Shown piece by piece: positions 13,970-20,484 of a DNA stretch of 20,484 bases. Below the pieces are notes generated by a model, which worked only from the letters and a program-made list of their open reading frames with translations, searched no databases and was not told where the DNA came from. The position numbers were made by a program, and so were the translations under genes. How positions within the stretch are numbered: position 1 is the first letter of the stretch; each line of letters begins with the position of its first letter. Source of the DNA: JAHECQ01 sp047638695 (GTDB lineage: Bacteria; Actinomycetota; Acidimicrobiia; Acidimicrobiales; SZUA-35); NCBI GenBank assembly GCA_047638695.1, contig JBLINY010000085.1, forward strand, positions 1-20,484, in the 5' to 3' direction.

Positions 13970-14143
13970 CTGCGGCAAGAATCGACGGATCGTGGAAGTG
14001 ATGATCGGACCGTCGTACTGTTGACCTACGAACAGGGCGTGGAAGCCTTCCGGGTCACCGATCAACTCTCCGACGAGACTCGTTCGGCGCTCATGGGCGG
14101 CTCGCTCGAAAGCATTCACCGTTGGTCCCCGACACTCGCGTGA
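13970..14143 (+). pseudogene. Possible amidohydrolase-like C-terminal relic before the SDR gene
   Basis: After a TAA at 13967 a frame runs to TGA 14141 and ends with YEQGVEAFRVTDQLSDETR and then SALMGGSLESIHRWSP. The pattern of a charged helix followed by (I/L)MGG, a short helix and an aromatic residue resembles the last helix of metal-dependent amidohydrolases (often ending in KIMGGNALRLYG-like motifs). The metal-binding part is missing upstream. It ends 22 nt before the SDR start, as an upstream operon partner would. The identity is tentative. Confidence 0.3.
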
Positions 14144-14165
14144 CTAACCAGGGAGAAAGCAAACT

Positions 14166-14894
14166 ATGGGTGAGCTAGACGGCAAGGTGGCAATTGTCAC
14201 CGGCTCCACGAGGGGTATAGGTCGAGGCATTGCCGAACGTTTCGCCGCTGAGGGAGCCACCCTCATCGTGAGTGGCACCCAGCACGCCAACGTCGAAGCG
14301 GTTGCAGCCGAGTTGGGAGCGCACGGCGATGCCTGTGACCTAGGAGACGCCGAACAGGCAGCTGGACTCATCAACCGCACAGTCGAGCGCTTCGGCCGGG
14401 TAGACGTCCTCGTCAACAATGCCGGAATCGCTCTGGACAACTATGTCACCGGCGTAACCGACGAAAGATGGCAACAGGTCCTCGACGTCAACCTCACGGG
14501 TGGTTTCGTGACCCTGCGTGAAGCAACGAAAAGCATGAAGCGCCACGGCGGTGGGTCCATCATCAACGTCATCTCCTGGGCCGGTACCAACGGCAATGTA
14601 GGTCAGGTGGCTTATTCGGCTTCCAAGGCGGGAATGGTCGGGGTCACCAAGACCGCTGCGAAGGAACTAGGGGCCTTTGGGATAAGGGTGAACGCCTTGG
14701 CGCCAGCGACTCCCACCGACATGACGAGCCAGATGACACCGGAAGACTTGGAGGCCGCAGCACAATCGACGCCTCTTCAACGTCACGGCACCATCGCCGA
14801 GGTTGCAGAAGGGGCTCTCTGGTTGGCATCGGACCGATCGAGCTACACGACAGGAATCGTGTTGTGTATCGACGGCGGGTTACATCTGGTCTGA
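14166..14894 (+). CDS. SDR-family oxidoreductase (3-oxoacyl-ACP reductase / FabG-like)
   Basis: This classical short-chain dehydrogenase/reductase of 242 residues has an NAD(P)-binding Rossmann fold and is soluble. Visible motifs are TGSTRGIG at 12-19, D58 in CDLGD, NNAG at 84-87, catalytic S137 in NVIS, and Y150 with K154 in YSASK. The C-terminal GIVLCIDGGLHLV is the usual FabG-type end. The Arg at 16 after TGST hints at NADP preference, but this is not decisive. Family members reduce 3-oxoacyl thioesters or oxidise diverse alcohols, and the substrate is unknown. AGGGAGA lies 9 nt before the ATG. The converging neighbour is an acyl-CoA dehydrogenase-like gene, which suggests acyl or steroid-type metabolism without proving it. 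Confidence 0.93.
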   Translation: MGELDGKVAIVTGSTRGIGRGIAERFAAEGATLIVSGTQHANVEAVAAELGAHGDACDLGDAEQAAGLINRTVERFGRVDVLVNNAGIALDNYVTGVTDERWQQVLDVNLTGGFVTLREATKSMKRHGGGSIINVISWAGTNGNVGQVAYSASKAGMVGVTKTAAKELGAFGIRVNALAPATPTDMTSQMTPEDLEAAAQSTPLQRHGTIAEVAEGALWLASDRSSYTTGIVLCIDGGLHLV

Positions 14895-14926
14895 TTCAGA
14901 GCCCCAGCCTTCGTCTCAGGTAGGCC

Positions 14927-14951
14927 GAAAACGACAGCACCCGAGGGTGCC
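14927..14951 (-). terminator. Weak terminator candidate for the leftward acyl-CoA dehydrogenase-like gene
   Basis: On the minus strand GCACC-CTCG-GGTGC (14937-14950) forms a 5-bp stem with a tetraloop, extendable by one G-U pair. It is followed by TGTCGTTTT. It lies about 155 nt beyond the stop of the leftward gene and 32 nt after the SDR stop, so it might serve both. Confidence 0.4.
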
Positions 14952-15107
14952 TGACTGTTGGGTGGGCGCGATTCACGTGGAGGTCGTTGTGGCTTGGGCT
15001 GAGGGTGCCGAGATTTCATCTGCGTCTGGCGTTGATTGCCGAGAGTGATCTCACGGCTCGAGGTCTGGCTCGGGGCGTACCCGGCGGAGAGCTTGTGGTT
15101 GGCGTGC

Positions 15108-16271
15108 TCACGTCTTGTCTTTTTTCGGGCGGGGGAAGATCATGCGGCCGATGTTCAGTATCGCGATGTCGTGGGCGAGGCCCATGACCATTCCCGCTCG
15201 GGCGTCGCGGAAGTACCTTTCGAAGGGCAGCAGCTTCGCGAACGCGGCTCCTCCGCCGAGAGTCATTGCCTCCTGTGTGACGAATGCTCCGACCTGGTCG
15301 CAGGCCACCTTGCATTCATAGAACGGTTGCGGGCTGCCGTGGCGGTCCTCGTCGAACGCAGCGCACGCGGCATACAGCAGGGCACGGCTTCGTTCGATCT
15401 CGACTTTGCAGTTAGCGACGCGCGCTGCGATGGTCTCGACTTCACCCATACGCCGACCGTCGGCCAGCGTGGCTCCGGCGATGTGTTCACGGAGCAGGTC
15501 GTAGCAGCCTGCCGCGATCCCGAGATAGGTCGCAGCGTAGGTTCCGAGTACGACGGGGAAGAAGTCGACGCGTTCGCCATCGGGGTTCAAGAGGCGGTCA
15601 TCGGGGATGAAGCCTCCGAAGGTCATTGGTGAGCTGTTGTTACCTCGCATGCCCAGGCCGTCCCAGGGTCCGTCGATGCTCCACGTGAGGTCGTCGGTGT
15701 GGAGCTGGAACATGAGCTGGCGGGGGCGAGTGCCCTTCTCGCCGGGCAGGCTGCACATGAAGAAGTAGCTGTCGGCGACACCGGCCGCGGTGACGAACGA
15801 CTTCTGGATATCGGTGACCCGGTAGCCACCGTCGACCTTCTCGACGGTCGACTTCGCGGCCCCGGCCCAGGCGCCGCCCTGATGTCCGGCCTCGCTGCCC
15901 GCGACGGTAGAGAGCCACTCACCCGAAGCGAGCTTCGGTACGAACTGCTCGGCCTGGACGAGCGTTGGTACCCGCGAGACCATCTCGATGCTCTCTAGAT
16001 GCATTTTGTACACGAGCGCGGTGGACGGGCAGGCCTTCGCCAGTGCTTCGGTCACAAGACATGTGGTGAGCAGACCCTCGCCGTGGCCGCCATGGGCCGG
16101 GTCGGCACGGAGTCCCATGAACCCGCCGTCGCGAAGCGCGTCGAGCTGAAGTCGCGGGAACTCGGCCCTCCGGTCGGTCTCGGCGGCCGCAGGGGCCAAC
16201 ACCTCGACGGCGATGGTCTCAGCTCGCTCGAGCCACCCACGCTGGCCGTCACTCAACGGAAAATAGGTCAT
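15108..16271 (-). CDS. Acyl-CoA dehydrogenase-like flavoprotein without the C-terminal catalytic Glu
   Basis: This protein of about 387 residues has the three-part acyl-CoA dehydrogenase fold: an N-terminal helical domain, a beta domain with DIQKSFVTAAGVADSYF near 154-170 and WDGLGMRGNNSSPMTFG near 203-219, and a C-terminal helical domain with MTLGGG and PFERYFRDARAG near 349-360. After RDARAG the usual YEGT base motif is absent and MVMGLAHDIAILNIGR follows. I also see no Glu at the alternative helix position used by isovaleryl-CoA dehydrogenase. It may be an oxidase, a monooxygenase or an enzyme with another base. The ATG at 16271 is chosen because GGAGAGG lies 6 nt before it; a GTG at 16286 would add five residues. 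It converges with the SDR gene. Confidence 0.85.
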   Translation of the reverse strand: MTYFPLSDGQRGWLERAETIAVEVLAPAAAETDRRAEFPRLQLDALRDGGFMGLRADPAHGGHGEGLLTTCLVTEALAKACPSTALVYKMHLESIEMVSRVPTLVQAEQFVPKLASGEWLSTVAGSEAGHQGGAWAGAAKSTVEKVDGGYRVTDIQKSFVTAAGVADSYFFMCSLPGEKGTRPRQLMFQLHTDDLTWSIDGPWDGLGMRGNNSSPMTFGGFIPDDRLLNPDGERVDFFPVVLGTYAATYLGIAAGCYDLLREHIAGATLADGRRMGEVETIAARVANCKVEIERSRALLYAACAAFDEDRHGSPQPFYECKVACDQVGAFVTQEAMTLGGGAAFAKLLPFERYFRDARAGMVMGLAHDIAILNIGRMIFPRPKKDKT

Positions 16272-16286
16272 CCCTGTCCTCTCCAC

Positions 16287-16848
16287 CCCTTCGGCACGGT
16301 GCAGACACCTCGCTGGGCAGCTAGGAGCACTGTGTAGCGCGTTCAGATGTCGCCAGCGAGCCGCAACGCAAGCGCTCAGATCAGGAGTGAGCGGTCCCTG
16401 TCAGGTATGCGTGTCGCATTTTGGTCGTGCCCCACCGAGGTGTTCGCGCGATTCCTCGGCGAACGTGGAAGCGACGCCATAGAGCCGTGTCGGTGTCCGC
16501 AGTTCGGTCGTGGCCTCTGACCAAAGAAAACGCGCTCGCCTCGACGCCTCTTGAAGGCGCGCTATTCGGCATGATAGGACGGGTCTGAGGGTCGTTCTGG
16601 CCTGTTCTGGGCGTCGTTATCGAGCGGCGCACTTTGGTAGACAGTGTTGCGCGGACGCTCCGGCTGAGACCGTGATTATGTGGTGTTGATATCGGGCGGC
16701 CCTTCGATGAGTCCTTTCGTTACCGAAGGCGCCAACAGCGTGTCGCCCTCGGCGATCAAGCGGACCGCTGCCGGTCCGGCGGAGGCCACAGAAGGTCTGG
16801 TGAACGCATGGTTGGTCAGGCAACGGCGGACTATCTCGAACGCCTCGC
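16287..16848. other. Gene-free stretch upstream of the cyclase relic, with repeated TCGGGCGG-type motif
   Basis: No intact gene is recognised on either strand. Two copies of a motif shared with the 5' flank of the downstream cyclase gene are present: GTTATCGAGCGGC at 16616-16628 and GATATCGGGCGGC at 16688-16700 (compare GTTATCGGGCGGC at 17183-17195). The region should also contain the promoter of the leftward flavoprotein gene next to 16287, but no clear hexamers were found. Confidence 0.45.
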
Positions 16849-17088
16849 TTGTATCCAGCGCGGTTCCCCGGTGGACCTCTCGGTCAGCCCGGAGAGGTGG
16901 GCGATGACCTCGGCGGGATAGCGGTCCATATCGCGGCTAGCGTCAGCGATCGAGCGGAGCCCGGGCAAGTGCTCGTCTCGCCGACGGTCGCCGATCTGGT
17001 CGTCGGATCAGCGCTCGTCTTCACGTCACAAGGTGAACACGAGCTAAAGGGCGTTCCGGGCACTTGGACACTGTTGGCGGCCGACTGA
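16849..17088 (+). pseudogene. Class III adenylate cyclase domain, C-terminal relic
   Basis: From 16891 the frame encodes GEVGDDLGGIAVHIAASV, then EPGQVLVSPTVADLVVGS, then GEHELKGVPGTW to a stop at 17086. This is the last third of a class III nucleotide cyclase domain of the type fused to or standing beside ATPases in actinobacteria. The catalytic Arg expected in AARV is Ser here (AASV). The first two thirds of the domain, including FTDIEGS and the second metal site, are missing upstream. It is a different subtype (GDDLGGIAVHIAA) from the intact gene that follows (GDYFGPAVNLAAR), so it is not a simple fresh duplication of it. Confidence 0.75.
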
Positions 17089-17211
17089 CATCCAACCCGC
17101 TAACCAGCGTGCACGACTAACCCGAGCCATCGCCGGAATGATCGGTCGATGTTAGGGCCGAGTGGGGAGCTTGATGAGCGTTGTTATCGGGCGGCGTGGG
17201 ACGATGCGGCA

Positions 17212-19878
17212 GTGATCGTCGACCAGTCTGTGCCTCCTTCGGGGACAGTCACCTTTCTGTTTACCGATATTGAGGGGTCGACGGAGTTTTGGGAGCGGCA
17301 TCCGGCCGCGATGCAGGTTGCGGTCGAGAGTCATGATCGGATTCTGCGGTCGGTGATCGAGTCGGGCGACGGCTATGTGTTTACGACGGCTGGCGATTCG
17401 TTCGCCGCAGCCTTTCCGAGGGTCGGTGCTGCGGTGGAGGCGGCTGTGGCTATCCAGCGGCAGTTAGGCGAGCAGGACTGGCCTGATCCTGTTCGACTCT
17501 CGGTTCGGGTGGGGTTGCACACGGGTGAGGCGAGCGAGAGGGATGGCGACTATTTCGGTCCAGCGGTAAACCTGGCCGCTCGGGTGATGTCCAAGGCCCA
17601 CGGTGGCCAGATCGTGGTGTCGGGTTCTTCTGTCGGGCTTCTGGGCGATGACTTCGATCTGCGTGCCTTGGGCAGCCATCGGGTGAAGGGTGTGGCGGAG
17701 CCGGTCGAGTTGGCGCAGGTGCTGGCGGAAAGTCTGGTGTCGGAGTTCCCTGATATTGGGGGCACGGAGCTGTTGGGAAATCTGTTGGCCACCGGCGGGA
17801 AGGGAGAGCTGGTGGGCCGCTCGACCGAAGTAGCTGAGTTGGCAGACCATTTGAGCGACCATCGTTTGGTGACCCTCACCGGTGTCGGTGGGGTGGGTAA
17901 GACCCGGTTGGCGTTGGCGTTGGCGGAATCGGTGGCAGACCGTTTCGGGCATGGCTGTTGGCTGGTGGATCTGGCTCCGGTTGGTGACCCTGACGAGGTT
18001 CCGAACGCGGTGATGGCAGCGTTGGAGCTGCGGCCACAACCAGGTTTGTCTGCGAGCGAGGCTGTCGCCGATGCTCTGCGAGACCAGTCGAGGTTGCTGG
18101 TGTTGGACAACTGTGAACATCTTCTGGCGCCGGTGGCAGATTTCGTCGACGAGCTGGCTGGCGGAACGACTTCGGTGCGGGTGATTGCGACTTCGCGTGA
18201 ACCATTGGGGGTGGCGGGTGAGCAGATTTTCCCGGTTCCATCCCTGGTGGCGGAGTCCGCTGGGGCCGAGTTGTTTCTGGCCCGATGCCGGGCCGCCGAC
18301 CCGTCGTTTCAGGTTGGTGACGCCGAGCTTGAAACGGTGGTTCAGTTATGTCGGCGGCTCGATGGGATCCCGTTGGCGATTGAGTTGGCCGCCGCTCGGA
18401 TCAGCGCACTGAGCCCTACCGAGTTGCTTCACAGGCTCGAGGATCGGTTCCGTCTGTTGCGGGGGGCTCGGCGGGGTGTGGTCGATCGGCACCGAACCCT
18501 TCTGGCCGCGGTCGAATGGTCGTACAGGCTCCTGAACGAGACCGAACAAGACCTGTTCTGCCGGCTGTCGGTCTTTCCGGCCTCATTCGACCTAGAGGCA
18601 GTAGGTGCGGTGTGCTCGGCTGAACTCGACGAGCTTGATGTGATCGACCTGGTCGAGGCTCTCGTGGGCAAGTCCTTGGTAACCAGTTTCCGTGATGCCG
18701 GAGCCACCCGGTTCCGGGTTCTCGAAACCCTGCGTCAATATGGCGAGACCCAGCTCGACGACGAATCGGCTGTGCAACTCCGTGACCGTCACCTCGCCCA
18801 CTACTTGGCGGTCGCGGAGAAGGCCCGGGTCCTCTTCGAGGAAGCCGACGGCTACACGGGAGGGGACCTGTTCAACGCCGAGTGGGACAACATTCGCGCT
18901 GCGGCTACCTGGGCGGCAATGGCCTCTGAGCTCGACGACCTGGACCTACTCCTCACTACGGTCGGCCACTACGCAGTGTTCAGTTTGAGGCTCCACGATC
19001 TCTCGTCCACGATGGCAGAGGCCGTGGAGCGACCAGACTGCAGCGCAACGATTCTTGGGATCGCGGGGTTGACCGCGGCGATGAACGGTGACCTAACCGA
19101 GGCCCTGGAGCTCACCGACAAAGCGTTGAGGCAAAGCGACGGCAGCCCCGACTTTTGGTGTCTCTACGGCGCATTTATGGCCAACTGGTACTCAGGCGAC
19201 ATTGAACGAGGATGGGACTACGTGCAACAAGGTGCCGAAGTGGCGCAGGCGAGTTCTCATCGCTTCGACCTGCTCAGCGCCCTCGGCGGGCGTGCGGTCG
19301 CCGCTGGAACGGTTGCTGCACCAGACCTAGCCCCCTCCTACATCGAGGAGCTTCAAGCTCTCATCGACGAACTGGGCAGCGTCGCCGCGGCGGCTTTCGG
19401 ATCCTGGGTCTCGTCGCGGGCCATGTCTCAACACGGAGATTCTGCCCGTGTCTTCGCTGATCTTCAGCGGGCGCGCGACCTCGCTGACCACCCCAGCCTG
19501 CGCTGGATTCAGACCGTGACCTGGCTAAGCCAGGGGCTCCAGCGCCTCCAGCGCCTACGACGAACAGATGCCGAAGCCTCCCAAGCGCTGGGCGCTGCCA
19601 TCCAACAGTTCCACCTGGCATCAGACTGGCTTCATGTCTGGGTTACCGTCGAGGCGGCCGCCATCCACCTCAAGCGCCGAGACGAATCTGACACAGCCGC
19701 CGTGATCGCCGGCTACCTCGATCGACACGAGCGGCAACACTCCATGTTCGTTGAAGACCGACGTGAACTCAGCCACAATAGTCAACAGAGCTACACCACC
19801 GAGACAGCTCGCGGGGCAGCGATGACCCGCGATGAGATCATCCAATTCACCCTCGAATCGCTTCACACCCCCGACTAA
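17212..19878 (+). CDS. Class III nucleotide cyclase - STAND (NB-ARC-like) ATPase - helical repeat signalling protein
   Basis: Numbering here starts at the upstream ATG 17149; the likely start is GTG 17212 (codon 22, 888 residues), because a decayed paralogue at 20019 shares sequence from just before this GTG. The cyclase domain spans about 32-195: FTDIEGS with metal Asp 40, AGDSFAAAF with Asp 83, D134, and the transition-state pair N141 and R145 in VNLAAR. The base-selecting Lys is Thr 79. The ATPase follows: Walker A TGVGGVGKT at 244-252, Walker B LLVLDNCEH at 316-324, sensor ATSRE at 347-351 and GIPLAIELAAAR at 406-417. Residues from about 540 to the end are helical, TPR-like, and probably sense a ligand. 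No DNA-binding or membrane segment is seen. Whether it makes cAMP, another nucleotide or none is open. Confidence 0.9.
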   Translation: MIVDQSVPPSGTVTFLFTDIEGSTEFWERHPAAMQVAVESHDRILRSVIESGDGYVFTTAGDSFAAAFPRVGAAVEAAVAIQRQLGEQDWPDPVRLSVRVGLHTGEASERDGDYFGPAVNLAARVMSKAHGGQIVVSGSSVGLLGDDFDLRALGSHRVKGVAEPVELAQVLAESLVSEFPDIGGTELLGNLLATGGKGELVGRSTEVAELADHLSDHRLVTLTGVGGVGKTRLALALAESVADRFGHGCWLVDLAPVGDPDEVPNAVMAALELRPQPGLSASEAVADALRDQSRLLVLDNCEHLLAPVADFVDELAGGTTSVRVIATSREPLGVAGEQIFPVPSLVAESAGAELFLARCRAADPSFQVGDAELETVVQLCRRLDGIPLAIELAAARISALSPTELLHRLEDRFRLLRGARRGVVDRHRTLLAAVEWSYRLLNETEQDLFCRLSVFPASFDLEAVGAVCSAELDELDVIDLVEALVGKSLVTSFRDAGATRFRVLETLRQYGETQLDDESAVQLRDRHLAHYLAVAEKARVLFEEADGYTGGDLFNAEWDNIRAAATWAAMASELDDLDLLLTTVGHYAVFSLRLHDLSSTMAEAVERPDCSATILGIAGLTAAMNGDLTEALELTDKALRQSDGSPDFWCLYGAFMANWYSGDIERGWDYVQQGAEVAQASSHRFDLLSALGGRAVAAGTVAAPDLAPSYIEELQALIDELGSVAAAAFGSWVSSRAMSQHGDSARVFADLQRARDLADHPSLRWIQTVTWLSQGLQRLQRLRRTDAEASQALGAAIQQFHLASDWLHVWVTVEAAAIHLKRRDESDTAAVIAGYLDRHERQHSMFVEDRRELSHNSQQSYTTETARGAAMTRDEIIQFTLESLHTPD

Positions 19879-20018
19879 CCCAATCACCATGCAGTCCCCG
19901 ACCCGCGGCAAGACCGCGCCGTCCACAGGGGCATTCGGGAACCGGCAATCGCGGCTACTGGACGCACGAACCTGACTACGGCCATGCGAAGATCGATGGC
20001 CTTGCGGCGCCGAGCGAG
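19879..20018. other. Intergenic gap after the cyclase-ATPase gene
   Basis: A short inverted repeat, CGCGG-CAAGA-CCGCG, at about 19904-19918 could act as a U-less terminator; no T-tract follows. Nothing else is recognised in this gap. Confidence 0.3.
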
Positions 20019-20140
20019 TCGGGCGGTGTGCGACGATGGTTCAGTGACCGCCGATCAGGCTGCCTGCCCGACTGGGACGGGGACATTTCTGTTCACCGAC
20101 ATCCGGTTCGACGGACACCACCCAGTCGGCTGCGCCTTGA
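20019..20140 (+). pseudogene. 5' relic of a second cyclase gene, frameshifted
   Basis: The 84 nt from 20019 align without gaps to 17187-17270 at the 5' end of the intact cyclase gene: TCGGGCGG, GACGATG, CAGTGA and then the coding part. The translation VTADQAACPTGTGTFLFTDI matches VIVDQSVPPSGTVTFLFTDI. Directly after FTDI two bases appear lost; moving to the next frame from 20105 gives GST, completing the FTDI(E)GST motif, followed by a TGA at 20138. The rest of the cyclase and ATPase is not recognisable downstream. It is a dead paralogue, not a gene running off the window. Confidence 0.7.
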
Positions 20141-20288
20141 CGAACGCCGAAATCTGGTTCGCCGATCCAGGAAATTCCGACGTGGTCGGAGCGAACAGGG
20201 CTGCGCGATGATCCGACACCATCGAGCTTGACGCTCCGGCCTGAGCGTGCATCCTCGGCGGTCCCCAAAGCGCCGCACTCTTCCAAGC
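20141..20288. other. Unassigned sequence between two relics
   Basis: No frame on either strand shows a family-like pattern. It may contain further decayed cyclase or dehalogenase sequence that can no longer be read by eye. Confidence 0.3.
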
Positions 20289-20440
20289 TCACCTCCTCCG
20301 GACTTCCGCCCCGAAGCCGTCCCTGGCAAAGAGAAGCAGCACAATCCCGGCGCCAGTTCGAGGGTGGTCTCGTTCATGTCGAAAACCGCGGTGCCAGGGG
20401 CCGTTGGCTCAGCTGCAGTGCATGCGAAGCCTTCGATCAA
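20289..20440 (-). pseudogene. Possible N-terminal relic of a HAD-type (type II haloacid dehalogenase-like) hydrolase
   Basis: On the minus strand TAVFDMNETTLELAPG matches the first motif of HAD type II proteins, usually close to VFDVNETLLDLAP, with the nucleophile Asp in FDMNE. A shift of frame then gives LLLFARDGFGAEVRRR and a stop at 20289, close to the next part of the family pattern (a Phe-Ala segment, FG and VRR before a Trp). Both fragments in the correct order support a relic. The remaining domain is not found. The first fragment has only a TTG near 20440 as a start. Confidence 0.4.
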
Positions 20441-20484
20441 GCGGCTACCGAATCAGTTTGGTAACTGGTCGAACGCGAGGTCTC

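Larger units (their letters stand above)
13439..14165. other. Gene-poor 727-nt region with short coding relics
   Basis: No complete gene is convincing here on either strand. Two short protein-like tails are listed separately (13670-13804 and 13970-14143). The rest shows no RNA gene, no repeat array and no recognisable promoter. AGGGAGA at 14150-14156 is the ribosome site of the following SDR gene, 9 nt before its ATG. Confidence 0.5.

Noticed and set aside
13793..14119. A 108-codon minus-strand open frame upstream of the SDR gene
   Set aside because: It is rich in Arg and Ser with no hydrophobic core, no ribosome site and no family pattern; the opposite strand gives a more protein-like tail.
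16680..16907. A 75-codon plus-strand frame upstream of the cyclase relic as a separate gene
   Set aside because: The segment AAGPAEATEGLVNA faintly resembles the middle of a cyclase domain (GPARAI-like), so it may be part of the same relic, but the match is too weak to annotate.
10319..20484. CRISPR arrays or other regular direct repeats
   Set aside because: No regularly spaced direct repeats were seen by eye; the only repeated motif is the short TCGGGCGG-type element at irregular distances.

Overview
The window looks like chromosomal DNA of a high-GC Actinomycetota, and I lean towards the class Acidimicrobiia. The reasons are the GTG starts, the mostly weak Shine-Dalgarno sites, a MurA with Asp at the catalytic Cys position, and the cyclase-STAND ATPase and ECF sigma relics of the kind common in that group. 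This placement is inference; no marker gene settles it.

Left part (1-10.9 kb) is dense, intact and mostly housekeeping. In order: the 3' part of a large FadE-type acyl-CoA dehydrogenase, lgt (lipoprotein maturation), a leftward run of a serine hydrolase of the beta-lactamase fold, an APH-type phosphotransferase and murA, then a rightward run of a DEAD-box RNA helicase, an N6-adenine DNA methyltransferase without a visible nuclease, metX (methionine synthesis), an Fpg/Nei DNA glycosylase and a small one-pass membrane protein. The block closes with tRNA-Gly(GCC) and a strong intrinsic terminator.

Middle part (10.9-14.1 kb) starts right after the tRNA and changes character. It holds an IS30-family transposase with an internal deletion, a possible IS256-type end, an ECF sigma gene broken by a 19-nt insertion and a second frameshift, an intact DUF433/DUF5615 antitoxin-toxin pair, and gene-poor sequence with short coding relics.

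Right part (14.1-20.5 kb) has an intact SDR oxidoreductase facing an acyl-CoA dehydrogenase-like flavoprotein that lacks the usual C-terminal catalytic Glu. After these comes a cluster of class III cyclase sequences: a C-terminal relic, one intact cyclase-STAND ATPase of about 888 residues, and a downstream frameshifted relic that still aligns without gaps to the intact gene over about 84 nt, including its 5' flank. The window ends in a probable relic of a HAD-type dehalogenase on the minus strand.

I did not find a clear new multi-gene system. The points most worth checking are the decayed cyclase family with its conserved 5' flank, the reconstructable ECF sigma pseudogene, the solitary methyltransferase, and the tRNA-Gly border between conserved and accessory DNA.
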